Below, one piece after another: positions 37,472 to 46,030 of a DNA stretch of 64,000 bases. The notes under the pieces were generated by a model. It was given only the letters and a program-made list of their open reading frames with translations, did not search any database and was not told the DNA's origin. Source of the stretch: JAALKW01 sp963974485. GTDB taxonomy: Bacteria; Pseudomonadota; Gammaproteobacteria; Legionellales; Legionellaceae. Position numbers and translations under genes: made by a program. How positions within the stretch are numbered: the first letter of the stretch is position 1; each line of letters begins with the position of its first letter. Location of the stretch: contig CAXBBS010000010.1 in the NCBI GenBank assembly GCA_963974485.1, forward strand, positions 1-64,000. Reading direction: 5' to 3'.

Positions 37472-37827
37472 CGAAGAAAATACTCGTGGTGGATGATAGT
37501 GCGACGGCACGCATGTTGCTTAATATATGCCTTCAAGGCCATGATGGCTATACCCTGCTCCAAGCTGGTTCTTGGGAAGAGGGCTTGAAATTAGCTAAAC
37601 AAGAGGCGTTTGTTTTAATTATTCTTGATTATAACATGCCTGACAAAGTCGGGCCTGAACTTGCGGCACTCATGCGGGAAGAAGGGGTTATTGCACCGTT
37701 TGCACTGATGAGCGCGAACACGCAAGATCATGTGATGGAAGAGATTGAAGCCTTGGGTTTTATCGATGTAGTTGAGAAGCCTGTAACCGCTGAGGCCGTT
37801 CAATCTTTATTGGATAAAATCTCATGA
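37468..37827 (+). CDS. cheY: CheY-like response regulator
   Basis: This 119-aa protein is a single receiver domain. It has the acidic pair in LVVDDSAT, phospho-Asp in LIILDYNMPDKVGPE, the Ser/Thr switch in ALMSANT and Lys in VVEKP. It should be phosphorylated by the operon's CheA. As no flagellar genes are in the window, its target is unknown. It overlaps both neighbours by four bases. Confidence 0.88.
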   Translation: MTKKILVVDDSATARMLLNICLQGHDGYTLLQAGSWEEGLKLAKQEAFVLIILDYNMPDKVGPELAALMREEGVIAPFALMSANTQDHVMEEIEALGFIDVVEKPVTAEAVQSLLDKIS

Positions 37828-38444
37828 ACTTAACAAAAGAACAAACCGACGTGCTGCTGGAAGTGTGTAACATTGGTATGAGCAAAGCTGCAAAGCAGTT
37901 GTCTGTTTTATTGAATGGCCCTGTTTTTCTCAATAATCCTACGATAGAGAGCTTAGGCAAGCAAGAGTTTATTGAATATCAGTTAGCTCAAGATAATTCA
38001 CTTATGAGCATGGTGCACCAAAAATTGGATCGTGATTTTGATGGGCATGCCGTGCTCGTGTTTAAGCGTGATTATACCGCACGTCTATTGGAGGCCGTTG
38101 TGGGTGAAATACCCAATCTAAATGCAGAAGAAATACGTTCATGTGAACAAGAGGCCATGCTAGAAATTGGCAACATTGTGATTTCTTCATGCGTGACAGC
38201 CATGGCTAATATGCTTTCGAAAAAAGTAGGGTTGACCGTACCTAATTATTACGAAGGCACCCTGAAGGCTATTTTAAGTAAAGACAATCCGTTGCTGACG
38301 GACCATTTAAGTAGTGTATTCCTGCTTTCTACGGTGATGTCGACTGAGAAAGGTAATTTTTCAGGACGTTTGATGATGTTTGTGTCTTTGGACTCAATCA
38401 ACGCTATTTTAAAGGCGGTGAATAAAATGCTAGGAATTAAGTGA
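37824..38444 (+). CDS. cheC: CheC-family CheY-P phosphatase
   Basis: This 206-aa protein resembles CheC. Two helices each carry the phosphatase ExxN signature: LLEVCNIGMSKAAKQLS near the N-terminus and MLEIGNIVISSCVTAM near residue 115. Such proteins dephosphorylate CheY-P and in some bacteria pair with CheD, which is absent here, as is CheZ. Both active-site motifs look intact, so an active phosphatase is predicted. It is coupled to cheY upstream and to the GGDEF gene downstream. Confidence 0.85.
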   Translation: MNLTKEQTDVLLEVCNIGMSKAAKQLSVLLNGPVFLNNPTIESLGKQEFIEYQLAQDNSLMSMVHQKLDRDFDGHAVLVFKRDYTARLLEAVVGEIPNLNAEEIRSCEQEAMLEIGNIVISSCVTAMANMLSKKVGLTVPNYYEGTLKAILSKDNPLLTDHLSSVFLLSTVMSTEKGNFSGRLMMFVSLDSINAILKAVNKMLGIK

Positions 38445-39427
38445 TTATGACTGATGACTTGGACAGTAGTCTTTACGAACAAATTTTTAAACTGCTGCCT
38501 TTGGGTATGCTTTTAGTCGATGCTGAGGGCGTTATCTGTGAATGGAGTCATCATCTTGTTGTTTTAACCAAAATTGAACGAAAGGACGCGCTTGGAAAGC
38601 GGCTTGAGATGCTTTTTCCCAATATTAAGACCAAACGCTTTGATTTTGCTGTTGAGCAGGTTGTTGCGTATCAGCACCCGCAAGTGCTTTCTCAAATACT
38701 TAATAATTATTTAATTCCCATTCCTCTTGTTCAAGAGTTTGCGATGGATGGTATTGATTATATGCAACAATCGGTTTCTATTTATCCTGTGACGTATCAT
38801 CAAAAAAATTATGCGTTTGTGGTCATTACCGATGTTACGGAGACGGTGTATCAACGTCATATGTTACTTCGTGTGGCAAAACGTTTTGAAGAAGAAAGTG
38901 TGCATGATGAGTTAACCGGGCTTTATAATCGACGTTTTCTTTGGGAGTATCTTGCATCAGAGCTGCCGAAGGCTGCACGTCAAAATTATGTGGTGGTTTG
39001 TACGCTCTATGATTTAGATGGCTTTAAATTAGTAAACGATGAATTAGGTCATGAGGCAGGCGATCATGTTTTATCTTCATTCTCTGACGTATTGAAGAAA
39101 ACGTTACGGGCCGGAGATAAAGTATTTCGATATGGTGGGGAGGAGTTTATTACGATCTCATCGTATAAAAAATCGCATGATGTAGGGGCGTTGGCGAATC
39201 GCGTGCGTTGTGTTATGGAGAAAAAGAAGGCACATCATGGCATTCAACGCACGGTAACGTGCAGTGCAGGGGTTGCTGTAGCGAGGGATGGACTAAGTGC
39301 TGAAAAGCTCGTTGGTTATGCTGATAAGGCACTTTATGAAGCAAAAGAAAGGGGGCGTAACCGTGTGTGTATTTACGGAGACCACCAAGCCTCTTCATCT
39401 CGTGGGGGACGTGCTAAAAGTGATTGA
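38441..39427 (+). CDS. Diguanylate cyclase with PAS domain
   Basis: This 328-aa protein has a PAS domain (about 8-140, LLPLGMLLVDAEGVICEWSHH) and a C-terminal GGDEF domain (about 150-315). The active-site loop is RYGGEEF, preceded five residues upstream by an inhibitory I-site RxxD (RAGD), so an active, feedback-controlled cyclase making cyclic-di-GMP is predicted. The start may be the GTG at 38441, overlapping the cheC stop (GTGA), or the ATG at 38447. The 3' end overlaps gpsA on the other strand by 55 bases. It is the probable output of the chemosensory operon. Confidence 0.88.
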   Translation: MIMTDDLDSSLYEQIFKLLPLGMLLVDAEGVICEWSHHLVVLTKIERKDALGKRLEMLFPNIKTKRFDFAVEQVVAYQHPQVLSQILNNYLIPIPLVQEFAMDGIDYMQQSVSIYPVTYHQKNYAFVVITDVTETVYQRHMLLRVAKRFEEESVHDELTGLYNRRFLWEYLASELPKAARQNYVVVCTLYDLDGFKLVNDELGHEAGDHVLSSFSDVLKKTLRAGDKVFRYGGEEFITISSYKKSHDVGALANRVRCVMEKKKAHHGIQRTVTCSAGVAVARDGLSAEKLVGYADKALYEAKERGRNRVCIYGDHQASSSRGGRAKSD

Positions 39428-40383
39428 GCCGCTTGTTCGGCGTTTGTATGTCCTTGCAGTAAGGCATTCACCGCTTGGCAAATAGGTAGTTCTAACGCGT
39501 ATTTTTTTGCAAGCGCACAGACTTGCGCTGCATTATATTTTCCTTCAACCACCTGGCCTATCGACTGCTCGGCATCCAAAATTTCTTTGCCTTGCCCCAG
39601 TAACAGCCCAAATCGGCGATTTCTGGATTGATCATCTGTGCATGTAAGGACTAAGTCACCTAAGCCCGCAAGTCCCATGAACGTGTCCGGAGAGGCGCCT
39701 AGCGCCATGCCGAGCCGGCCCATTTCAGCGAGTCCGCGTGTGATGAGTGCCGCTTTGGCGTTTGCGCCATATTTGAGCCCGTCACTGATGCCGCAAGCAA
39801 TGGCTAAAACATTTTTAACAGCGCCAGCACATTGCACACCAATCAGATCATGGCTTAAATAAACACGTAAGTTACTGTGATGTAATGCGTCACGTAGCTT
39901 ATGCATGTACTCGGATTCATTGCCTGCAATAACCAAGGCTGTAGGTAGGCCGTTAGCGACTTCTTTAGCAAACGAAGGGCCTGATATGGCTGCCATTGGA
40001 AACGTATTGCTCCATCGCTCTGAGATAAGCTGACTCAAGCACGCATGTTCTTTAGGATCAATACCTTTGGTGAGCCAGGCGAGACCTGAGAGCTGGTCTG
40101 GCAGTTGGGTGAGTAAATCAGCAAACGCATGCGACGGCACCGCAATCATAATATCGTCAGCTTGTTGAATGCATGCATCAAGATTAGGTTCAGGAATAAG
40201 TGAATCTGGAAATTTTATATTGGGTAGATAACGTTGATTCTCACGTGATTGGACCATGCTGTTAACATGGTCTGGGCTGCGTCCCCATAACAACACACGC
40301 CGGCCACTTTGTGCCAAGTGAATGGCAACGGCGGTACCCCAAGAGCCCGCACCTAAAATAGCCAGCGTCGTGTTTGTCATCAT
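39373..40383 (-). CDS. gpsA: Glycerol-3-phosphate dehydrogenase [NAD(P)+]
   Basis: This 336-aa cytosolic enzyme reduces dihydroxyacetone phosphate to sn-glycerol 3-phosphate for phospholipid synthesis. The NAD-binding motif is LGAGSWGTAVAIHLA, the catalytic Lys is in GAVKNVLAIACGISDGL, and the substrate segment GLAGLGDLVLTCTDDQSRNR is present. The two initial ATG codons directly abut the secB stop. The 3' end overlaps the GGDEF gene on the opposite strand. Confidence 0.96.
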   Translation of the reverse strand: MMTNTTLAILGAGSWGTAVAIHLAQSGRRVLLWGRSPDHVNSMVQSRENQRYLPNIKFPDSLIPEPNLDACIQQADDIMIAVPSHAFADLLTQLPDQLSGLAWLTKGIDPKEHACLSQLISERWSNTFPMAAISGPSFAKEVANGLPTALVIAGNESEYMHKLRDALHHSNLRVYLSHDLIGVQCAGAVKNVLAIACGISDGLKYGANAKAALITRGLAEMGRLGMALGASPDTFMGLAGLGDLVLTCTDDQSRNRRFGLLLGQGKEILDAEQSIGQVVEGKYNAAQVCALAKKYALELPICQAVNALLQGHTNAEQAAQSLLARPPRDEEAWWSP

Positions 40384-40875
40384 TTAGTGTGTTGTTTCTT
40401 TTTGGGCAGCTTGATTTGCTTCTTGCTGCTGTTGCATGTAGATGGCATCAAAATTAATCGGCGCCAACACCAATTGCGGGAAGCTTCCACGCACCACTTC
40501 GGCCGTAATGGCTTCACGCGCATAAGGGAAAAGAATGCTTGGGCAAAAGCTACCTAAGAGGTGATCTAACTGAGGGGCTTCAGCACCTGTAATCGTAAAA
40601 ATACCGGCTTGTTGAACTTCGATAAGAAACGCGGTTTTATCTTTGTTTTTTACCGTAGCCGTTACCGTTAAAGCAACTTCGTAGGCGCCTTGGTCGTCAA
40701 GCGCTGTGTGCGCTGTATTCAAGTCGAGGTTTAATTCAGGCGTCCATTCTTCTTGAAAAATAGCCGGTGTGTTGGTTGTTTCAAACGAAAGATTTTTGAC
40801 ATAAACCCGTTGAATCACAAATTGTGTGTCAGGTTGGCCTTGTGTTGCATTTTCTGCGTTGTTTACATTATCCAT
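40384..40875 (-). CDS. secB: Protein-export chaperone SecB
   Basis: This 163-aa tetrameric chaperone keeps preproteins unfolded and delivers them to SecA. Recognised parts are FVIQRVYVKNLSFETTNTP, the acidic LNLDLNTAH, the FLIEVQQAGIFTITG strand and the C-terminal CPSILFPYAREAITAEVVRGSFPQ region followed by PINFDAIY. The order yibN-secB-gpsA matches E. coli except that grxC is missing between yibN and secB. Confidence 0.96.
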   Translation of the reverse strand: MDNVNNAENATQGQPDTQFVIQRVYVKNLSFETTNTPAIFQEEWTPELNLDLNTAHTALDDQGAYEVALTVTATVKNKDKTAFLIEVQQAGIFTITGAEAPQLDHLLGSFCPSILFPYAREAITAEVVRGSFPQLVLAPINFDAIYMQQQQEANQAAQKETTH

Positions 40876-40891
40876 GATAGCTCGTTTTCCT

Positions 40892-40911
40892 TTTATTTAT
40901 TTATTTATTTA
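40892..40911 (+). repeat. (TTTA)5 tetranucleotide repeat upstream of secB
   Basis: Five perfect TTTA units occupy the 40-base gap between secB and the rhodanese gene, about 17 bases upstream of the secB start on the minus strand and just ahead of its ribosome-binding site. Copy changes here could alter the secB leader but not a reading frame. Confidence 0.9.
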
Positions 40912-40915
40912 TTAA

Positions 40916-41338
40916 TTATTTTTTACCTTTGGTTAAAGGCAAATTTGCAGTTTTCCAAGCGGTGATACCACCCGCTAAAATCGTGACGTTCGCAAATCCT
41001 TGTTTACGTAATTTAACGGCAAGGGCTGAAGATTGCAAACCACGCGCACAAACTAGAATCAGCGGTTTGTCTTTGTATTTTTCAAGTTTACCTAACGGTT
41101 CACCAGGATGATTTTTTGCCCCAACCACGTGGCCGGCTTGAAATGCGGTTGCTTCACGCATATCAATCACGATGGCATCTTGATGATTGATGGCGTCAAT
41201 GGCTTCAGCGGTTGAAAGTGCTTGCGGCCCATTTTTTTTAGTGATGTGTTCGTTGATAAGAAGCAGGCTTAATACAGCCAAAAGCGCGAGCCATAATTCC
41301 CAGTGATGCAGTACAAATTCTTGAAGTTGGTTTGCCAT
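40916..41338 (-). CDS. Membrane-anchored rhodanese-like protein (YibN family)
   Basis: This 140-aa protein has an N-terminal transmembrane helix (about 13-28, ELWLALLAVLSLLLI) and one rhodanese domain. The active-site loop is VCARGLQSS with the catalytic Cys. The MREATAFQAGHVVGAKNHP segment and the C-terminal GGITAWKTANLPL are typical of YibN. In E. coli this protein is encoded just upstream of grxC-secB-gpsA, which agrees with the position here. The physiological sulfur substrate is unknown. Confidence 0.87.
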   Translation of the reverse strand: MANQLQEFVLHHWELWLALLAVLSLLLINEHITKKNGPQALSTAEAIDAINHQDAIVIDMREATAFQAGHVVGAKNHPGEPLGKLEKYKDKPLILVCARGLQSSALAVKLRKQGFANVTILAGGITAWKTANLPLTKGKK

Positions 41339-41518
41339 AATTTACCTGAATTTTAAGAGTATGGGGCGGATTATCCAGCGATTATCAGCATAAGGCAAGC
41401 CCCAATATCTGAGGTTGTCTCGATAAGATTTATTTTCAGTGCTTGTAAGCCTTTCGGGGTATCGGCATCATGAAAAAATAGATAAAATAAGCCACCTCAC
41501 TTAAGCTGTGTGATACAT

Positions 41519-44500
41519 ATGCCAAAGCGTACAGATATTAAATCTATTTTAATTCTTGGAGCCGGTCCCATTGTGATTGGCCAGGCCTGCGAGTTTGATT
41601 ATTCGGGTACACAAGCGGTACGCGCTTTAAAGCAGGAAGGTTATCGTGTTATTTTAGTGAACTCGAATCCTGCAACCATCATGACCGATCCGGAACTTGC
41701 CGATGCAACGTACATCGAGCCTGTGCTTTGGGAAGAAGTTGCGCGTGTTATCGAAAAAGAGAAACCGGATGCGTTACTCCCGACCATGGGTGGTCAAACG
41801 GCGCTCAATTGCGCACTTGATTTAGTGCGTGAAGGTGTTTTAGAAAAGCACGGTGTCGAAATGATTGGTGCGACACGTGATGCGATTGATAAAGCGGAAG
41901 ATCGCGAAAAATTTCGTAAGCTCATGACCAGTATTGGTCTTAGCATGCCACGCTCTGAAATTGCACATAGTCTTGAGGAAGCACTTTCTCTGCAAGCCCA
42001 GCTTGGATTTCCAACGATTATTCGACCGTCGTTTACGATGGGGGGCTCCGGTGGTGGTATTGCCTATAACCGTGAAGAGTTTGAAGAAATCTGTATACAA
42101 GGACTCGCTTTATCACCCACACGCGAATTGCTTTTAGATGAGTCGGTCATCGGGTGGAAAGAATATGAAATGGAAGTGGTGCGTGATTCAAACGATCAAG
42201 GTTTGATTATTTGCTCCATTGAAAACTTAGATCCGATGGGTGTGCACACAGGTGATTCGATTACTGTCGCACCGGCACAAACACTCACGGATAAAGAATA
42301 TCAGTATATGCGTGATGTCGCGCTGAATGTCGTACGTGCGGTCGGTGTTGAAACCGGTGGGGCGAATGTCCAATTTGCTGTAAATCCTGCCGATGGAAAA
42401 TTGCTGGTTGTTGAAATGAACCCGCGTGTTTCACGAAGTTCGGCTTTGGCTTCGAAAGCGACAGGGTTTCCGATTGCTAAAGTGGCAGCCTTGCTTGCTG
42501 TTGGCTATACCTTGGATGAGCTTAAAAACGAAATCACCGGTGGACGAACGCCGGCTTCGTTTGAGCCTAGTTTAGATTATGTTGTCGTTAAAATACCACG
42601 TTTTAATTTTGATAAATTCCCTCAAACATCCAATACATTATCAACGCAGATGAAATCAGTCGGTGAGGTCATGTCGATTGGCTCTAATTTTCAGTCGGCG
42701 TTGCTTAAAGCGATTCGAAGTTTAGAAACGGGTCATATGGGGCTTGAGTCACGTTTTATGGGCGATGACTTAGCCGTGTTACGTGGTCATCTACGTGAGC
42801 CAACTCCTGATAGACTTTGGGCGCTGGCTGATGCGTTCCGGCAGGGGTTATCGCTGGATGAAATTCATCAAGAAAGCTTAGTCGATCCCTGGTTCTTAGA
42901 CCAAATAGAATGCTTGGTACGCGAAGAAGAAGCGCTCAAAGGTTGTGCGCTTCTGGATATGAATGCGACGCGTATGCGTGGCTTAAAGCAGCGTGGGTTT
43001 TCAGATGCTTATCTTGCCAAATGTTTAGCGTCTGATGAAGCAAGTGTACGTAAGCATCGGCTTGATTTAAAAATTAAACCGGTATATCGACGCATTGATT
43101 CGTGTGCCGCAGAGTTTCCGAGTGAAACTGCGTACATGTATTCGTGTTACGCAACCGTATGTGAGTCACGTCCGGATACAGATAAACAAAAGGTCATGAT
43201 TTTAGGGGGCGGGCCTAACCGTATTGGTCAAGGCATTGAATTTGATTACTGCTGCGTGCATGCGGCGATGGCCTTGCGTGAAGCGGGTTACCAAACGATC
43301 ATGCTTAATTGTAATCCAGAAACGGTCTCGACTGATTTTGACTCTTCTGACAGGCTTTATTTTGAACCGGTGACCCTTGAAGATGTGTTGGCGGTTGTTG
43401 AGCTTGAAAAGCCCATGGGTGTAATTGTGCATTATGGAGGTCAAACACCGCTAAATTTGGCACGTGCACTTGAGGCGAATGGCGTTCCAATTTTAGGCAC
43501 ATCACCCGATGCGATTGATAAAGCGGAAGACCGATCTCGGTTTCAGCAAGTGGTTGAGCGTTTGAACCTGCAGCAGCCTGCCAATGGGATGGTTTATGAC
43601 GCGGCTGAAGCGGTTGTTCTCGCTGAAAAAATAGGTTATCCCGTAATGGTTCGGCCGTCATATGTATTAGGCGGACGTGCCATGGAAGTGGTGCATCGGG
43701 AAGAAGATTTAAGGCATTATTTAAAGCACTCGGTCGATATTTTAGAGGGATCGCCTGTTCTCGTTGATAAATTCTTAAGTGACGCAACCGAAGTGGATGT
43801 CGACGCAGTGTGTGATGGTGAGTCGGTACTCATTGGTGGTGTGATGGAGCACATTGAGCAAGCAGGCGTACATTCGGGTGATTCGGCATGTACGTTGCCG
43901 CCGTTTAGCTTGGGGGTTGTGGTTCAACATGATCTCATGGAACAAGTAAAAATGATGGCGCGAGAGCTTGGTGTGTGCGGCTTGATTAATACCCAATTCG
44001 CCATTCAAGGCGATGATGTCTATGTGCTTGAGGTCAATCCGCGTGCATCACGTACGGTTCCGTTTGTATCAAAGGCTACAGGACTACCGTTGGCAAAAAT
44101 TGCTGCGCGTTGCAAGGTTGGTATAAGCTTGCGCGACCAAGGTTTGGACTTGCACGTTCCCAGGCCTTCGTTTTATGCGGTGAAACTCCCTGTGTTTCCG
44201 TTTATTAAGTTTGCAGGTGTGGACTCGATACTGGGGCCTGAGATGAAGTCGACCGGTGAAGTGATGGGGGTTGCCCGTCGGTTCGGACAAGCATTCGCAA
44301 AAGCGCAATTGGGTGCGGGTGCGCACATTGTAAGGCGGCGACGTGCGTTTTTATCCGTACGTGATATGGATAAAACCAGGGTTGGTGAAATTGCTAAGCA
44401 ATTGATTGCATTAGGCTTTGAGCTTTTAGCAACACGAGGTACTGCTTTAGTTTTACAAGCGGCTGGTTTAGACTGTCGTCGCGTGCTGAAGGTAGCGGAG

Positions 44501-44728
44501 GGGCGGCCTCACGTGGTAGATTATGTTAAAAATGATGAAATTGATTTTATTGTGAATACAACCGACGGCAAGCAAGCAATTGCTGATTCGTTTGCCATTC
44601 GTCGTAGTGCTCTGCAGCATAACGTGAGCTATACCACCACGTTATCAGGTGCAGAGGCTGCATGTTTAGCCATGAAATATGAAGACCGAGAAACGGTCAC
44701 ACGATTACAAGATTTACAAGGGAGATAA
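41519..44728 (+). CDS. carB: Carbamoyl-phosphate synthase large subunit
   Basis: This 1069-aa enzyme makes carbamoyl phosphate from ammonia, bicarbonate and two ATP for arginine and pyrimidine synthesis. Two homologous ATP-grasp halves are visible, each starting LGAGPIVIGQACEFDYSG or LGGGPNRIGQGIEFDYC, with ATP-binding loops TMGGSGGGIAYN and VLGGRAMEVV. The C-terminal allosteric MGS-like domain (about 935-1065) is complete. The ATG at 41519 starts the usual MPKRTDIKSILI; an in-frame GTG three codons earlier is possible. carA is not adjacent, so the small subunit must be encoded elsewhere. Confidence 0.97.
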   Translation: MPKRTDIKSILILGAGPIVIGQACEFDYSGTQAVRALKQEGYRVILVNSNPATIMTDPELADATYIEPVLWEEVARVIEKEKPDALLPTMGGQTALNCALDLVREGVLEKHGVEMIGATRDAIDKAEDREKFRKLMTSIGLSMPRSEIAHSLEEALSLQAQLGFPTIIRPSFTMGGSGGGIAYNREEFEEICIQGLALSPTRELLLDESVIGWKEYEMEVVRDSNDQGLIICSIENLDPMGVHTGDSITVAPAQTLTDKEYQYMRDVALNVVRAVGVETGGANVQFAVNPADGKLLVVEMNPRVSRSSALASKATGFPIAKVAALLAVGYTLDELKNEITGGRTPASFEPSLDYVVVKIPRFNFDKFPQTSNTLSTQMKSVGEVMSIGSNFQSALLKAIRSLETGHMGLESRFMGDDLAVLRGHLREPTPDRLWALADAFRQGLSLDEIHQESLVDPWFLDQIECLVREEEALKGCALLDMNATRMRGLKQRGFSDAYLAKCLASDEASVRKHRLDLKIKPVYRRIDSCAAEFPSETAYMYSCYATVCESRPDTDKQKVMILGGGPNRIGQGIEFDYCCVHAAMALREAGYQTIMLNCNPETVSTDFDSSDRLYFEPVTLEDVLAVVELEKPMGVIVHYGGQTPLNLARALEANGVPILGTSPDAIDKAEDRSRFQQVVERLNLQQPANGMVYDAAEAVVLAEKIGYPVMVRPSYVLGGRAMEVVHREEDLRHYLKHSVDILEGSPVLVDKFLSDATEVDVDAVCDGESVLIGGVMEHIEQAGVHSGDSACTLPPFSLGVVVQHDLMEQVKMMARELGVCGLINTQFAIQGDDVYVLEVNPRASRTVPFVSKATGLPLAKIAARCKVGISLRDQGLDLHVPRPSFYAVKLPVFPFIKFAGVDSILGPEMKSTGEVMGVARRFGQAFAKAQLGAGAHIVRRRRAFLSVRDMDKTRVGEIAKQLIALGFELLATRGTALVLQAAGLDCRRVLKVAEGRPHVVDYVKNDEIDFIVNTTDGKQAIADSFAIRRSALQHNVSYTTTLSGAEAACLAMKYEDRETVTRLQDLQGR

Positions 44729-44732
44729 CGTT

Positions 44733-45209
44733 ATGCAACAGCACCCAATGACGCCAGAAGGCGAAGCAACACTCAGAGAAGAGTTAAATACACTGAAGAC
44801 CAAAACACGCCCAGAAATTATTGAGGCGATTGCGGTTGCACGGGCTCATGGCGATTTAAAAGAAAATGCGGAGTATCATGCGGCACGTGAGCAGCAAAGC
44901 TTTGCCGAGGGCCGTATTCAAGAACTCGAATCAAAATTATCCAACGTTCGCGTGATTGATGTCACAAAGATTTCCAACCAGGGAACTGTGGTGTTTGGTG
45001 CGACCGTTCAATTGCATCATATTCAAGATGAAACGGATATGACGTATCGCATTGTTGGTTCGGATGAAGCGAATATTAAGCAAAACAAAATTTCATACAC
45101 CTCACCGATTGGCCGAGCGCTGATTGGCAAACGGTTGGATGATGTTGTCGTTGTTGATACGCCGGGCGGTCTTGTGGAATATGAAATTTTGGCTGTAGAT
45201 TATATATAA
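44733..45209 (+). CDS. greA: Transcription elongation factor GreA
   Basis: This 158-aa factor rescues backtracked RNA polymerase by stimulating transcript cleavage. It starts MQQHPMTPEGEATLREEL. The coiled-coil tip carries the acidic pair in AHGDLKENAEYHAAREQQ, and the C-terminal FKBP-like domain includes ISYTSPIGRALIGK. The ATG at 44733 has AGGGAGA upstream and lies four bases after carB, as in many gammaproteobacteria (carAB-greA). Confidence 0.96.
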   Translation: MQQHPMTPEGEATLREELNTLKTKTRPEIIEAIAVARAHGDLKENAEYHAAREQQSFAEGRIQELESKLSNVRVIDVTKISNQGTVVFGATVQLHHIQDETDMTYRIVGSDEANIKQNKISYTSPIGRALIGKRLDDVVVVDTPGGLVEYEILAVDYI

Positions 45210-45226
45210 ATTTATATATAAATATT

Positions 45227-45250
45227 TTTCTCCCGCATGAGCGGGAGAAA
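45227..45250. other. 10-bp inverted repeat between greA and a phosphatase gene
   Basis: TTTCTCCCGC and GCGGGAGAAA form a perfect 10-bp stem with a four-base loop (ATGA) between two convergent genes. It lacks a proper T-run on either side, though AT-rich sequence flanks it on the left. It probably ends or stabilises the converging transcripts. Confidence 0.6.
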
Positions 45251-45260
45251 GTGTTTAGCG

Positions 45261-45935
45261 TTACGGTAGATAGTAATACGGGTTAGGCAGTTTAAATGTT
45301 TTGTCTGCATATCCGCCGGTTAAATCGCTCGATTGATCTCCAATCGATGCGATGATTGTGTAGCCGCCTTGTGTGATGTTAGCCCTAACTTGTGTTTTGT
45401 AGGGAATCACAGACTGATTTTGATCTTGTTTAGGTCGAAAATAGAGGCCATGCCAGCTTGTGTAGCCTGCACGTTTTAAGTTTCTTTCTGTGGATTTTTG
45501 AACATCAGGTCTGCGCCCCGTAACAAAAAATATGGCCACGTGTTGTTTTTTAGCATCGTTATACAACGCAAGCATCGGCTCAATCGCTGGCGCGTTGGCT
45601 TTATGTATGTCGCGATTTATCAGCTTCATATCATCACAAAACTTACGTGAAATAATGCCTTGATAATTTGAAAGCGTTGTTTCATCAATATCAAGCACCA
45701 GTGCAAGCCGAGCAGGTTTTTCAGTTTTATTATTTGCTTCGACCTTGGCGTGAATGTAGGCTTCAGCTTGCTTGACGACCTGCGCAAGCTCTTTGTCATA
45801 GGCACCTGTATCGTGATAGCTGCGGAGTTCAGTTTTCAGGTTATCTAAATTTTGGGGCTCAGCAAACGAAGTTGTACTGATAAAAAGCAGGGATGTTGCT
45901 GCGAGTAAGCTTTGCACGAGCAGACGTTTGTTCAT
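45261..45935 (-). CDS. Secreted HAD-family acid phosphatase
   Basis: This 224-aa periplasmic or secreted phosphatase of the class B/class C (PF03767) type has a Sec signal peptide (cleavage after SFAE region, about residue 25). HAD motif I is LVLDIDETTLSN with the nucleophile and acid/base Asp, motif II is FFVTGRR, and motif IV is IASIGDQSSDL. It has a typical LPNPYYYLP ending. Legionella encodes similar exported phosphatases. No lipobox is present. It is the only gene of its transcript. Confidence 0.88.
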   Translation of the reverse strand: MNKRLLVQSLLAATSLLFISTTSFAEPQNLDNLKTELRSYHDTGAYDKELAQVVKQAEAYIHAKVEANNKTEKPARLALVLDIDETTLSNYQGIISRKFCDDMKLINRDIHKANAPAIEPMLALYNDAKKQHVAIFFVTGRRPDVQKSTERNLKRAGYTSWHGLYFRPKQDQNQSVIPYKTQVRANITQGGYTIIASIGDQSSDLTGGYADKTFKLPNPYYYLP

Positions 45936-46030
45936 GTGTGATTTTCCTTCTACAACGACATCTACATCAAGATGCAGATGAATACAAACAATGGCCCGGT
46001 ATTATTCAGTTGAATCGAGTGCTTGTCAAG

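Noticed and set aside
43305..43787. 160-codon minus-strand frame inside carB
   Set aside because: It is a shadow of carB, which is complete and conserved across the same bases; the antisense product has odd His/Pro/Gln composition.
45227..45250. Inverted repeat after greA as a rho-independent terminator
   Set aside because: The stem is strong, but neither side has a run of T directly after it, so I list it only as an inverted repeat.
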